Assembly (NCBI RefSeq): GCF_025264625.1
Contig: NZ_CP093313.1
Span: 3,410,001 to 3,474,000, forward strand
Direction of reading: 5' to 3'
Length of the DNA: 64,000 nucleotides
Origin: Occallatibacter riparius
Lineage (GTDB): Bacteria > Acidobacteriota > Terriglobia > Terriglobales > Acidobacteriaceae
Below are positions 36,452-45,921 of this stretch, in pieces. How positions within the stretch are numbered: position 1 is the stretch's first letter; each line of letters starts with the position of its first letter. The translations under genes and the position numbers were made by a program. The notes below the pieces were generated by a model. It made no database searches. It was not told the DNA's origin and worked only from the letters and a program-made list of their open reading frames with translations.

Positions 36452-38392
36452 TCAGTTGTTGAAGGACCAAAGCTGGTTAGCAGCCCCGGTGACCGTTTCC
36501 TGATCCAGCCCTGTGCCGTTCAGCAGAGTTCGGGAACCGCTGCCGGAGATAGCCGCGGGAACGCCCAAAGCCAAGCCGCTCTTCTGGCTCAGCAGCTCGT
36601 AATTGCCGTTGCCCATACTGACCACCTTCCAAATCTGGTTGGAGGTGTTGGACCAATACCATTGATCGATCTTGGCTCCAGAGCTTGTCGATCCTCCGTA
36701 CACGTCCATGGCCAGGCCGCTGTAGGCGCTGGTCAGGTAGATATAGTTGTTCCCCAGATTGGTCACGGTCCAGGTCTGGTTGCTACCACCGGTGGCAGGC
36801 CACATGTCCAGGTACGTTCCTGCGGTCTTGCTGAACCCGTAATCGTCGATCGTCAGACCGGTCTGATAGTTGGAGATGATGTAGTTGCCGTTGGCGATGA
36901 GGTTCGCGGTGTTGGTTGAGGTTTGTGGGATGACCACTGCCACCGAAGTGTAGGCCGGCACCGTGATGCTGAAGTTGTTGCCCACTCCGCTGATGGAACT
37001 GGAGCCAATACCGGAGTTCGGCGTGTTGGCTCCTGGGGAGAAGTTGGCGTTGCCGAAGGTGTATTTGGTGCCGATTGTGGAGAGTGCCGCCCCGGAGACG
37101 CTTATCGAAACCGTGGTGCTGTTGTTGGGATCGTCGTTGATGAGAACCACGCCGACCTGGCCGTCCGAGCGCCGCACTCCATGCGCGCGCAGCAGCGAAT
37201 TGGACGAACTGGCCGAGACCAGCCGATCTCCGGGGCGCGCCACCAACGAGTCGAACTGCACGCCATACCACGGGCCGTCGGGCGTGTTCGTCGATGAATC
37301 CTCGAAGACCCCGCTATTCAATTCCTGATAGTCGACGTTCGACGCTCCCTGTTCGAACCAGGAGAGGTACTGGTCGGCGGTGAAGAGATAGGGGTAAAGT
37401 CCGCCGTTGCGGTTTGCAGCCGCTTCGGTAACCAGAATCTGAATCTGGCTGCCGTTGCCGAGGGTGTAGTACTGCTGGATGGCGGAGCGAAACGTCGAAA
37501 TCTCGGAACTGACGGTCGCCGGGGCGGCCAAAACCTGCGCATCGGTTCCGTTGGGATACCAGTGATCGATCACGAAATCGAGCGTGTAGCCAGAACCCTG
37601 GAGAGCGCTGGAGAGGGCGGTCAGCACGCCCTGATTCCAACCTGGAACATACGGGGAAGTGCTGAGGTATACGCCGCACTTGATATTCGGATCGACCGCC
37701 TTCATGGCCTTGATGAACGCCGCAGCGTTGGTTCCATATGCCGAGGGCGAAAGAGCCGAGTTGCCCACGCGGGCCGACGCAGTCTGATTCAGGACGTGCA
37801 GGTCGTACTCCCAGTTAAAACCGGAGTAGTAGCCGTTGCCATAGATCTCGTTGCCGATCTCCCAGTACAGAATGCCGTCGTTGTTGGTAATGTTGGCGTA
37901 CTGCACCCAGCTCGCGGCTGTGCTGGTAGTACCCGGCCCGTTGTTGGTTGTGTTCGAGCCATAGTTGATCGTGATCACTCCCTTGGCTCCGGAGGGCCGA
38001 ATGAGGTCGGCGATCCAGTTGTCGAAGGTATCTCCGGGGGCGAAATAGCCACCGTTATTCAACGTGTTGTTGCTGCCGCTGATGAAGTTGAAGATGTCGG
38101 CATACGAGCCGCCAGGGTAACGGATGGCATTAAATCCGCCCGTTTTCAGCGCGGCTCCAAGCCCCTGGTTGGTCATGTAGCCGTCATAGACCGACGAGCC
38201 CACGCCATAACCACCCTGGGACGGGACACTGCCCATGTTCGACGCAGCATTGATGCTGACATTGGCGGACGTCTGGGCCGCTAGGGGCGAAGTCACAAGT
38301 CCGCAGCCGAGCAAAATCGCTCCAAGAGCAAACATGCGAACGGCGTGTGAGCGCGCGGCTTGTTGAGACGAATACGAGGGGGAGCTCATCAT
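36452..38392 (-). CDS. Secreted clan GH-A glycosidase with C-terminal ricin-type lectin domain
   Basis: About 646 residues from the ATG pair at 38392/38389; upstream in-frame sequence lacks signal features. A signal peptide follows (FALGAILLGCGLVTSPLAAQ). The catalytic barrel (about 45-480) has GFNAIRYPGGSYADIF, acid/base Glu182 in YWEIGNEIYG and nucleophile Glu323 in ILVTEAAANRNGG, plus a closing beta domain. Residues about 510-646 are a beta-trefoil with three repeats around NQTWTV, NQIWKV and NQLWSF, i.e. CBM13/ricin-B type. It probably attacks arabinose- or xylose-containing polysaccharide while the lectin domain holds the substrate. It shares motifs with the Ig-repeat enzyme at 4669-7404. 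Confidence 0.85.
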   Translation of the reverse strand: MMSSPSYSSQQAARSHAVRMFALGAILLGCGLVTSPLAAQTSANVSINAASNMGSVPSQGGYGVGSSVYDGYMTNQGLGAALKTGGFNAIRYPGGSYADIFNFISGSNNTLNNGGYFAPGDTFDNWIADLIRPSGAKGVITINYGSNTTNNGPGTTSTAASWVQYANITNNDGILYWEIGNEIYGNGYYSGFNWEYDLHVLNQTASARVGNSALSPSAYGTNAAAFIKAMKAVDPNIKCGVYLSTSPYVPGWNQGVLTALSSALQGSGYTLDFVIDHWYPNGTDAQVLAAPATVSSEISTFRSAIQQYYTLGNGSQIQILVTEAAANRNGGLYPYLFTADQYLSWFEQGASNVDYQELNSGVFEDSSTNTPDGPWYGVQFDSLVARPGDRLVSASSSNSLLRAHGVRRSDGQVGVVLINDDPNNSTTVSISVSGAALSTIGTKYTFGNANFSPGANTPNSGIGSSSISGVGNNFSITVPAYTSVAVVIPQTSTNTANLIANGNYIISNYQTGLTIDDYGFSKTAGTYLDMWPATGGSNQTWTVTNLGNNYIYLTSAYSGLAMDVYGGSTSSGAKIDQWYWSNTSNQIWKVVSMGNGNYELLSQKSGLALGVPAAISGSGSRTLLNGTGLDQETVTGAANQLWSFNN

Positions 38393-38667
38393 GAGAAAAC
38401 GATTCCTTTCCGAATCGAGATGACCGGGGAATCCGGTCTTTCTTCTGTTGCCGTTTGCCAGGACCTTTCGAGAGGGAAGCGACAACGCGGAGAAGTAGAA
38501 TCTGGTTTTCATATTTTTGGGAAGGTTAAACATGTACGAAGTTGTTCGCGCGTCTAATCGATCTACGGAAGCATGAAAACAAAGGCTTTAGACATGACTG
38601 TTAACAGCGCTGCGGGCACACTACCGCGGTTGTTTAACTTGCCGAGCGCGCTTGACTAAAGGTGAGC

Positions 38668-39018
38668 TTATGTCCGCGAGGCCAAATCCCGTCTGGGGCG
38701 GTGATGGTGTCCGTTCCAAGCGTCCAAAGCACGACCGAAATGCGCCCGGCGGCATGCCCGAGGTCGGCCAGCATTGGAGAAAGGCAGATTCTTCACATTG
38801 CGCTGGCGGAGTTCCATGCCCGCGATGACGAGTTTGCCGGGTTCGCGATACGGAAGCTGACGAAGCAGGACCGCATTGGCAACGCTGAAAACCGCGGAGC
38901 TCGTTTTCACGCCAAGGCCAATGGCGAGCACTGCAACGGCCGTGAAGAGTGGATTCCGGGCCAGGACGCGAACAGCGAGAACTAAGGTGCGCGGGGACAT
39001 CGGTGACCTAATGCGCAA
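38668..39018 (-). pseudogene. Remnant of a MacB/FtsX-type permease (N-terminal fragment)
   Basis: The first about 80 codons from 39018 read like the N-terminus of the large orphan permeases: VLARNPLFTAVAVLAIGLGVK and FSVANAVLLRQLPYREPGKLV. After PFSNA (about 38772) the frame changes to unrelated Arg/His-rich sequence and ends at 38668, where an intact member would continue for about 700 residues. It is therefore a truncated relic next to the carotenoid region. Confidence 0.75.
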
Positions 39019-39138
39019 TCGGAAACAGCATCCGGGAACGAGTCCAACCCACGTCGGCCATGGCTTGCATAGATCACCAATCCCTTGACGGTCGCGTAAC
39101 GACCATTGATTGTCAGTAAAGGAAGTGAGGTGCGGCAG

Positions 39139-39788
39139 ATGGCAAGCCAGAGATTAGGACCTCTCAATGCGACCCAAACTAAAACGAGTGTCAATGAAGC
39201 GGGTACAGTGCAGGAAGCGCTTCGGCCTTATGCCATAGCGGACAAGCTGCGCACGCTGCGATTGCGGCGCAGCATGGGCCTGGCGCAGCTTGCGGAACAC
39301 ACCGGCTTTTCGACCGCAATGCTCTCGCGGCTCGAGAACGGGCGGCTGGTTCCGACTCTGCCCACGCTCACTCGTATCGCTCTGGTTTTCAGCGTCGGTC
39401 TGGACTATTTCTTCAGCGATCCGAGGAAGAGGCATGTCGTGGCGGTTGTGCGGCGGAATGAGCGCATGCGGTTCCCTTCAGACCCGAATCCGCTCAGGCA
39501 CCTTGGGATTTCGAGAGCCTTGACTTTCGGGTGAACGAACGCAAGTTGAGCGGCTACCTGGCGCATTTCCATGCTGTCTCCGCCGAGCAGGTCGTCGCGC
39601 ATTATCACCAGGGCGTGGAACTTCTCTATCTGATCCAGGGCAAGCTGGAGATGATGATCGGAGTCGAGACATTCACGCTTCAGGCCGGAGACTCTATCTA
39701 CTTCGACTCGATGCAGAAGCACACCTATCGCAGCTTGATCAAGGGAGCTTGTAAAGCAATCGTGATCACAACAGGAACGAGTCGATAG
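39139..39788 (+). pseudogene. XRE-family regulator with C-terminal cupin domain, split by a one-base frameshift
   Basis: The first part (ATG 39139, GAGG eight bases upstream; a TTG at 39106 is also in frame) encodes an HTH: KLRTLRLRRSMGLAQLAEHTG and FSTAMLSRLENGRLVPTLPTL. It stops at 39534. The rest is in another frame, PESAQAPWDFESLDFRVNER running into a cupin (HYHQGVELLYLIQGKLEM, LQAGDSIYFDSMQKHTYRS) to 39788. Adding one base to the CCCTT at 39474-39478 joins both parts in frame. Intact members sense a small ligand with the cupin and regulate neighbours. It precedes the carotenoid operon by 139 bases on the same strand, so it may regulate it, if functional. Confidence 0.75.
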
Positions 39789-39927
39789 CGCTTGTCCCGG
39801 CTTAGCGTATTTCATTGGTTTACCGCGATGCAACAAACTCGCCAACTTTCTGCGCATTACGCAAGCGATTGCAATTCGATACCGCGCTTCGCCTCGATCA
39901 TCGGCGGATCTCCCCTAGCGTCGAGGA

Positions 39928-41472
39928 ATGGGCGAGTACCGAAAGTCATCGAGTAAACGAAGCGTGATCGTCGTGGGGGCGGGGCCTGGCGGCCTTGCGG
40001 CTGCCATGCTTCTTGCGCAGCGCGGCATCAGTGTTCAGGTCTTTGAAAAGCAGGACGTGATCGGAGGTCGCAACGCCGAGTTGCGCCTGGGCGAATACAG
40101 CTTCGATCTCGGCCCTACCTTTCTCATGATGAAATTCCTCCTTGACGAGCTGTTCGCCGAGGGAGGACGACGATCGAGCGATTATCTGGCCTTTAAGAAG
40201 CTCGACCCTATGTACGCTCTGAAGTTCCCCGACAAGACCATGCTGGTGCGATCGCAACCCGACGCGATGAAGGCTGAGATTGAAAAGCACTTCCCCGGTG
40301 ACGGCGCGAACCTGGACCGTTTTCTGGCGCGTGAGAGCCTGCGGTTCGCCAAACTCTATCCCTGCCTGCAGAAGCAATACGGAACCGTCGCCAGCATGAT
40401 GAGCCCGACTTTGCTCGCCGCGGCGCCCCACATCGCTGCCGGCCAATCCCTCTACAGCGTTCTCGGCGATTATTTCCGCTCTGAGGAACTGCGCCTCGCC
40501 TTCACCTTCCAGTCAAAATATCTTGGCATGTCTCCGTGGGACTGTCCCGGGCTATTCGCCATGATTCCCTACACAGAACACGCTCATGGCGTTTACCACG
40601 TCATGGGCGGCCTTTCGCGCATAAGCCATGCACTGGCCGACGTGGCTGCGTCAGAGGGAGCTGAGATTCACACCTCCTCGCCCGTAGCCCGCGTTCTTCT
40701 CGAAGGCCGCCGCGTCGTGGGCGTTGAACTGACAACGGGTGAAAAGGTCTTCGCCGACGACGTTGTCATAAACGCGGATTTCGGCCACGCCATGGCCACC
40801 CTGTTCGACGAGAGGGCGCTGGGCCGCCACAAACCTGCGAAGCTGCGCAAGCGAAAGTTCTCGTGCTCGACATTCATGATGTATCTGGGCCTCAATCGCA
40901 CCTACGACGCGGAACATCACACCATCGTCTTCGCCCGCGACTACAAGCGGAACATTGAAGCTATTTCTCGCGGGCAGGCCTCTTTCGACGACCTGTCCGT
41001 CTACGTACGCAATTCCAGCAAGGTCGATCCTTACGTGGCGCCGTCCGGTCACTCCGCTCTGTACATCCTTGCGCCGGTGCCAAACAACATCAGTGGCATC
41101 GATTGGGACGAGTACAAGATTGAGATGCGGACGCAGGTACTGCGGACGATTCGGGAACGCACGGAATATGGAGATCTGGCCCCGTATATCCAGCGTGAAC
41201 TCATCATCACTCCGCGGGACTGGGAGCGGAAACACTCTGTCTTTCTTGGCGCCACTTTCAACATGGCCCATAGCTGGGATCAGATGCTCTACCTGCGTCC
41301 GCACAACGAGTTTGAGGAGTTCTCGAATTGCTACCTGGTGGGCGGCGGCACTCATCCCGGCAGCGGTCTGCCTACTATTTTCGAGTCGGCACGCATCTCC
41401 GCCAACCTGATCTGCAAGAAATACGAAGTGCCCCACCCGACGGCAAAGCCGCTAGAGGTGGTCCTGGCATGA
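39928..41472 (+). CDS. crtN: 4,4'-diapophytoene desaturase-like enzyme (CrtN type)
   Basis: The 514-residue flavoprotein has the FAD motif VVGAGPGGLAAAM (GxGxxG at residues 17-22), IGGRNAELRLGEYSFDLGPT, and the C-terminal YLVGGGTHPGSGLPTIFESA of the CrtI/CrtN family. It resembles staphylococcal CrtN by recall: the middle part IVFARDYKRNIEAI and the SGIDWDE segment correspond to CrtN segments. It would desaturate a C30 precursor to diaponeurosporene. First gene of a six-gene chain with ATGA overlaps. The ATG at 39928 is directly preceded by GAGGA, so a start slightly downstream is possible. Confidence 0.88.
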   Translation: MGEYRKSSSKRSVIVVGAGPGGLAAAMLLAQRGISVQVFEKQDVIGGRNAELRLGEYSFDLGPTFLMMKFLLDELFAEGGRRSSDYLAFKKLDPMYALKFPDKTMLVRSQPDAMKAEIEKHFPGDGANLDRFLARESLRFAKLYPCLQKQYGTVASMMSPTLLAAAPHIAAGQSLYSVLGDYFRSEELRLAFTFQSKYLGMSPWDCPGLFAMIPYTEHAHGVYHVMGGLSRISHALADVAASEGAEIHTSSPVARVLLEGRRVVGVELTTGEKVFADDVVINADFGHAMATLFDERALGRHKPAKLRKRKFSCSTFMMYLGLNRTYDAEHHTIVFARDYKRNIEAISRGQASFDDLSVYVRNSSKVDPYVAPSGHSALYILAPVPNNISGIDWDEYKIEMRTQVLRTIRERTEYGDLAPYIQRELIITPRDWERKHSVFLGATFNMAHSWDQMLYLRPHNEFEEFSNCYLVGGGTHPGSGLPTIFESARISANLICKKYEVPHPTAKPLEVVLA

Positions 41473-43337
41473 CTTCAGTAGAAGCAGATCGAATCGTCGA
41501 ACAAGCGCGGCAGGCGCAATCGCGCTGGGGAGCGCTCACAGTGTCTCGCCGCTGCGAGCACCTGTCCCGTCTTCGCCAGGCGATCTCCTCAGAATGCGAA
41601 GGCATCGCGATCACGATCGCACAGGAAACCTCAAAGCCGCTGCTCGACTCGCTCTCGGGTGACGTGATGGTGACCCTCGAAATGCTGCGCTACTACGAGT
41701 CGCACGCGCCGAAGATCCTGCGTGCTCGCCGACTCAGCAAGCCGGCCTTGTTCTTTCGTGGCATACAATTCGAAAGCCTTCTTGAGCCGTATGGCGTTGC
41801 ACTTATCTTTGGCCCATCGAATTACCCGTTCCAGTTGGCGATGGTCCCCATGATCACCGCCTTGGCGGCCGGGAATGCGGTCGTGCTTAAAGTATCGGAG
41901 CGCGCGCCCGCCACCGCGCACCTGATCGCGAGACTCTGCGCGGAAGCCGGACTTCCTGCAGACGTCGTACAGGTGCTGCATAATGACGCCGCGGACTCCG
42001 CTGCTCTGATCGAGGCCCGTCCTGACGTCATCTTCTTTACCGGGAGCACCCGCAATGGGCAGATCGTGGCACTGAGCGCTGCAAAGCACATGATTCCATC
42101 AATCCTGGAATTGGGCGGGAAAGATGCCGCCCTGGTGTTTGCCGATTGCCACCTCGAGCGCGCGGTGGAAGGCATAACTTACGGGGCGTATTCGAACTCC
42201 GGCCGGGTTTGCGTTGGAACTAAGCGCGCGTTTGTGCAGCAGTCCATCTACGGCGAATTTGTGCTGCGCCTAGGGCTACGGATCGCCCAGCTCAATGTCG
42301 ATAAAGACATGCATGCCGACCTCTATCCGCTCGGGGAAGAGGAATCGGGTCTGCTGTGCGAACAAGTAGAGGACGCGCTCTCCTGCGGAGCCACCCTGCA
42401 ATGGCCGTTGGATCCCGCCTCCGTGGGTCGCACCCCGATATTGCTTACGGACGTTCCACCACAGTCTAGCCTTCTCACCGAGGAGAGCTTTGGGCCGGTC
42501 CTGTGCGTTGCACCGTTTCGAGACGAGGCAGAAGCCCTGGCCCTAGCGAACGCTACGGACTTCGCTCTTGGCGCCAGCATCTGGACGAGAGATAAGCACC
42601 GAGCGCGGCGCGTTGCCACGGCGCTGTCCGCCGGCAGTTGCGCGGTCAACGACGTGATTCGCATGATCGCCAACCCCCACGCCCCCTTTGGCGGCAACCG
42701 GCTCAGCGGGTATGGCCGGTACCACGGACCGGAGGGGCTCCGCGCTTTTTCCCGCAGCAAAACTCTCATGATTGCTGGTAGCCTGCGTAGCCGCGAAATC
42801 AACTGGTTCCCGTTCACCGCCAGGACCAGCAGACAACTTGCCGGCCTGCTCAAGTTCCGCCACAGCACTGCCGGACCGATATCGCGGCTGGCGCGTTTAT
42901 TCCTGGCGCTGTGGCTCGGAGCAGCCTGCTTTGCGCCCACTAACGCACAGGCACCTTCCAGCACCCGCCTCGACATCACTGTCCGCCTCACCCCCGAGGC
43001 TCATGGTGAACTGGCCTACCTCGTCTTTCAATCACCCGCAGGCTTTCCAGGAGATACTGCCAAGGCAGTTCGCCGGGGATTTCTCGCCATCTCGCCCGGC
43101 ACCGCTCAGGCTCACATCGCGCTCGACCTGCCGGCGGGCACGTATGCAGTCAGTGTCTACGAGGACCGCAACGCCAATCACAAGCTCGATCACAACCTAT
43201 TGGGCATCCCGCGAGAGCCGGTCGGAGCCTCAAACAATCCCCGCTGGCGCATGGGCCCCCCTCGTTTTGAAGATTGCTCATTCGTCGTAGGCAACAAGCC
43301 CGAGAGCATCACGATTTCCCTGGTGGGAGGACTATGA
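41469..43337 (+). CDS. aldH: Aldehyde dehydrogenase fused to a C-terminal DUF2141 domain (AldH of the C30 carotenoid pathway)
   Basis: 622 residues. Residues 1 to about 465 are a complete aldehyde dehydrogenase: FGPSNYPFQL, FFTGSTRNGQ, general base Glu214 in LELGGKDAA, catalytic Cys248 in SGRVCVGTKR, and a class-3-like tail (REINWFPFTART). Residues about 472-494 are hydrophobic and end in a signal-peptidase-like site (LARLFLALWLGAACF, then NAQA). Residues about 500-622 are DUF2141 (AGTYAVSVYEDRNANHKLDHN, GIPREPVGASNNPRWRMGPP). AldH oxidises diaponeurosporenal to the acid in the staphyloxanthin route. The fusion is unusual; the frame is unbroken across the join. It starts inside the crtN stop (ATGA). 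Confidence 0.88.
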   Translation: MTSVEADRIVEQARQAQSRWGALTVSRRCEHLSRLRQAISSECEGIAITIAQETSKPLLDSLSGDVMVTLEMLRYYESHAPKILRARRLSKPALFFRGIQFESLLEPYGVALIFGPSNYPFQLAMVPMITALAAGNAVVLKVSERAPATAHLIARLCAEAGLPADVVQVLHNDAADSAALIEARPDVIFFTGSTRNGQIVALSAAKHMIPSILELGGKDAALVFADCHLERAVEGITYGAYSNSGRVCVGTKRAFVQQSIYGEFVLRLGLRIAQLNVDKDMHADLYPLGEEESGLLCEQVEDALSCGATLQWPLDPASVGRTPILLTDVPPQSSLLTEESFGPVLCVAPFRDEAEALALANATDFALGASIWTRDKHRARRVATALSAGSCAVNDVIRMIANPHAPFGGNRLSGYGRYHGPEGLRAFSRSKTLMIAGSLRSREINWFPFTARTSRQLAGLLKFRHSTAGPISRLARLFLALWLGAACFAPTNAQAPSSTRLDITVRLTPEAHGELAYLVFQSPAGFPGDTAKAVRRGFLAISPGTAQAHIALDLPAGTYAVSVYEDRNANHKLDHNLLGIPREPVGASNNPRWRMGPPRFEDCSFVVGNKPESITISLVGGL

Positions 43338-44851
43338 GCGGCTCTCACGGCTCAAAGCACGTGGCGGTTATCGGCGCCGGGATCGGCGGAATGTCGGCAG
43401 CCATCATGCTCGCTCGCCAAGGCTTCGATGTGACGATTATCGAGAAGAACGACCAACTGGGTGGGAAGTTGAATCAGTTACAGACTCAGGGGTTCAGCTT
43501 CGATCTCGGTCCGTCGATTTTCACCCTTCCCCAGATGTTCAGGCCGATCTTTGAAGGCGACGGGAAGCGGCTCGAAGACTACATCGCGCTCCGGCGGGTC
43601 GATCCGCAATGGCGCAACTTCTTCGAGGACGGGACGGTGCTTAATCTCTGGGAAAATCCCGAGCGGATGCGAGCCGAACTGGCGCCTTTCGGGCCGCGGG
43701 TGATTGAAGAGTTTGAAGCGTTCGCTGCCTACTCACGCCGCCAGTACCAGGTGGTCGAGCGCGGCTATCTGGCCCGCGGCCTCGACACATTTCTCCAGTT
43801 CTTGCGCTTCTACGGCTGGAAGGATGCGCGAGACCTCGACTACTTCCGCTCCATGTCCGGAAGCATCTACAAGCGGCTGAGCAATCCCTACCTGCGCGAC
43901 ATCTTCGAGTACTTCATCAAGTACGTCGGCTCCAGCGCGCTCGATTCTCCGGGCTTCATGAATCTCATGCCCAATATCCAGATGGAGTTCGGCCTCTGGT
44001 ATGTATCGGGCGGCCTCTATCAGCTCGCTCACGCGTTCCGCCGCCGTCTCGAGGAGTGCGGCGTCACAGTCCGTCTCGGTCAGGAAGTACTGCAAATCGA
44101 GCACGCCAACAGCAGCGTAACCGGAGTGGAACTACGCGGTCGCCGTGGTGATGTCGATTTCCTGCGTGCCGATTTCGTCGTCTCCAACATGGAAGTCATC
44201 CCCGCGATGCAGAAGCTACTCGATTCGCCCGCATCCGCCATGAAGAAGGTGAGCCGCTTCCGCCCTTCATGCTCGGGGATCGTCATCCACTTGGGGCTGA
44301 ATCGCGTTTACCCGCAACTCGCGCATCACAATTTCTTCTACTCACAGGATCTGCACGCCCACTTTCGCCGAGTCTTCCGCCAAGGGAGACTTCCCGACGA
44401 TCCCACGCTGTACGTAGTGGCCCCCACCCGCACCGACCCCTCACAAGCGCCGCCGGGCTGCGACAACATCAAGATTCTTCCCCACATCCCGCCCCTCGAC
44501 GAAAGCCGCCTGACCACCCGCGACGATTACATTGCGTTGAAGACTGTTTGTCTCGACAAGCTCGAGCGCATGGGCCTTGCCGATCTGCGCCGTCACATTG
44601 TCGTAGAGGATTTCTGGACGCCCTTCGATATCGAAGCACGCTACGGCTCCAATCGCGGCTCCATTTACGGGGTCGTATGCGATCGCAGAAGCAACTTTGC
44701 CTTCAAAGCTCCGAAACAGAGCTCGCGCTTTCGCAACCTGTTCTTCGTCGGCGGCAGCGTCAATCCCGGAGCGGGCATGCCCATGGTCGCCTTGAGCGGC
44801 CAGCACGTCGCGCGGATGATCGCCGAGCAATATGCTGGGGAAACCGCATGA
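43334..44851 (+). CDS. crtP: Diaponeurosporene oxidase (CrtP type)
   Basis: 505 residues from ATG 43334, with GGGAGG four bases upstream, overlapping the aldH stop. FAD motif VIGAGIGGMSAA (residues 12-23), FDLGPSIFTLPQMF, and the C-terminal FVGGSVNPGAGMPMV. It agrees with staphylococcal CrtP by recall over long stretches: NPYLRDIFEYFIKYVGSS, YPQLAHHNFFYSQD, DDPTLYVVAPTRTDPSQAP, and LDKLERMGLADLRRHIVVED. CrtP oxidises the terminal methyl group of diaponeurosporene to an aldehyde. Together with crtN and aldH it defines a C30 carotenoic acid pathway. Confidence 0.92.
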   Translation: MSGSHGSKHVAVIGAGIGGMSAAIMLARQGFDVTIIEKNDQLGGKLNQLQTQGFSFDLGPSIFTLPQMFRPIFEGDGKRLEDYIALRRVDPQWRNFFEDGTVLNLWENPERMRAELAPFGPRVIEEFEAFAAYSRRQYQVVERGYLARGLDTFLQFLRFYGWKDARDLDYFRSMSGSIYKRLSNPYLRDIFEYFIKYVGSSALDSPGFMNLMPNIQMEFGLWYVSGGLYQLAHAFRRRLEECGVTVRLGQEVLQIEHANSSVTGVELRGRRGDVDFLRADFVVSNMEVIPAMQKLLDSPASAMKKVSRFRPSCSGIVIHLGLNRVYPQLAHHNFFYSQDLHAHFRRVFRQGRLPDDPTLYVVAPTRTDPSQAPPGCDNIKILPHIPPLDESRLTTRDDYIALKTVCLDKLERMGLADLRRHIVVEDFWTPFDIEARYGSNRGSIYGVVCDRRSNFAFKAPKQSSRFRNLFFVGGSVNPGAGMPMVALSGQHVARMIAEQYAGETA

Positions 44852-45921
44852 TCATTCCCGCACTAATCTGCGCGCTCGGACTCCCTGCCGGCTATCTCCT
44901 GATCCGCAGGGTTCCGACGTGTCCCTCCTCTGTATCCGCCACCGGACCCAGCCTCTCCATCATCATCCCGGCGCGGAATGAAGAGCGGAACCTGCCTCGC
45001 ATTCTTCGGTCGATCGCCGAATCAGGCGCCCATCCGGAACAAGTTCTGGTCATCGATGACGGGTCGAATGACCAGACAGCTCCCCTCGGTGCAGCTCTCG
45101 GCGCGCGTGTCGTCACCTCTTCCGCGAAACCCGCTGGATGGACCGGCAAATCCTGGGCATGCTTGCAGGGCGCTCAACTCGCGAGTGGCGACCTTTTGCT
45201 ATTCCTCGATGCCGACACCTATTTCCTGCCCGGCGGCCTTGGCAGGATCAAATCATGCTGGCTGCGTCAAAGAGATCCCCAACTGGTCCTCTCCATCTTG
45301 CCGTTCCACGCGACTCACGCGCCCTATGAGCAGATGTCGCTCGTGTTTAACATCCTCATGGCCGCGGGCGCCGGCGGCTTCGGACCGCTTGCCGCCCCTC
45401 AGCTCTTTGGACAGTGCCTGCTGATCCCCAGGGACTTGTACTTCCAGGCAGGAGGCCACGCGGCGGTCCCCGGAGTAGTGCTTGAAAATCTTCGTTGGGC
45501 CGGCAACCTCCGCACCTGCGGAGCCCGCATTCAGTGCCTCGGAGGCGAGGGCGCTCTGCACATGCGGATGTTCCCGGAGGGTTTTCAGCAGATGTCCGAA
45601 AGCTGGGCAAAGGCTTTCACGCAGGGCGCCGTTGATTCCGGGCCCATTGTGCTCGCCACATCCATCATCGGGATTTCCGCACTGTGGTCCACAACGCTAC
45701 TTTTCCTTGTGCCGCACGGCCAGGGACTCTTGGCCCTCTTGATTGTCTATCTGCTTTTGGGCCTGCAGATCGCATGGATGGCCCGGCGACTCGGCGCGTA
45801 TCGATTCCTGACCTGCTTCCTGTTCCCTGTCCCGCTGGCGTACTTCTGCCTCGTCTTTGGGCGCGCGACAGCCAGGCGAGCTCTCGGCCGCACGACCACT
45901 TGGAGGGGGCGTGAAGTATGA
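44848..45921 (+). CDS. crtQ: Glycosyltransferase family 2, diaponeurosporenoate glucosyltransferase (CrtQ type)
   Basis: 357 residues from ATG 44848, overlapping the crtP stop by ATGA. An N-terminal hydrophobic helix precedes the GT2 domain: LSIIIPARNEERNLPRIL, VLVIDDGSNDQT, LLFLDADTYFLP (the metal-binding DxD). The segment LHMRMFPEGFQQMSESWAKA matches staphylococcal CrtQ (RMYQEGFQSLQEGW) by recall. Three to four C-terminal membrane helices follow. It should transfer glucose from UDP-glucose to the carotenoic acid at the inner membrane face. The frame is open upstream into crtP, but no start there is better. Confidence 0.9.
   Translation: MIIPALICALGLPAGYLLIRRVPTCPSSVSATGPSLSIIIPARNEERNLPRILRSIAESGAHPEQVLVIDDGSNDQTAPLGAALGARVVTSSAKPAGWTGKSWACLQGAQLASGDLLLFLDADTYFLPGGLGRIKSCWLRQRDPQLVLSILPFHATHAPYEQMSLVFNILMAAGAGGFGPLAAPQLFGQCLLIPRDLYFQAGGHAAVPGVVLENLRWAGNLRTCGARIQCLGGEGALHMRMFPEGFQQMSESWAKAFTQGAVDSGPIVLATSIIGISALWSTTLLFLVPHGQGLLALLIVYLLLGLQIAWMARRLGAYRFLTCFLFPVPLAYFCLVFGRATARRALGRTTTWRGREV

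Noticed and set aside
44269..44847. In-frame extension of crtQ into the crtP gene
   Set aside because: The translated part is Ser/Arg/Pro-rich and unlike any glycosyltransferase; the ATG at 44848 gives the family start and the ATGA overlap.
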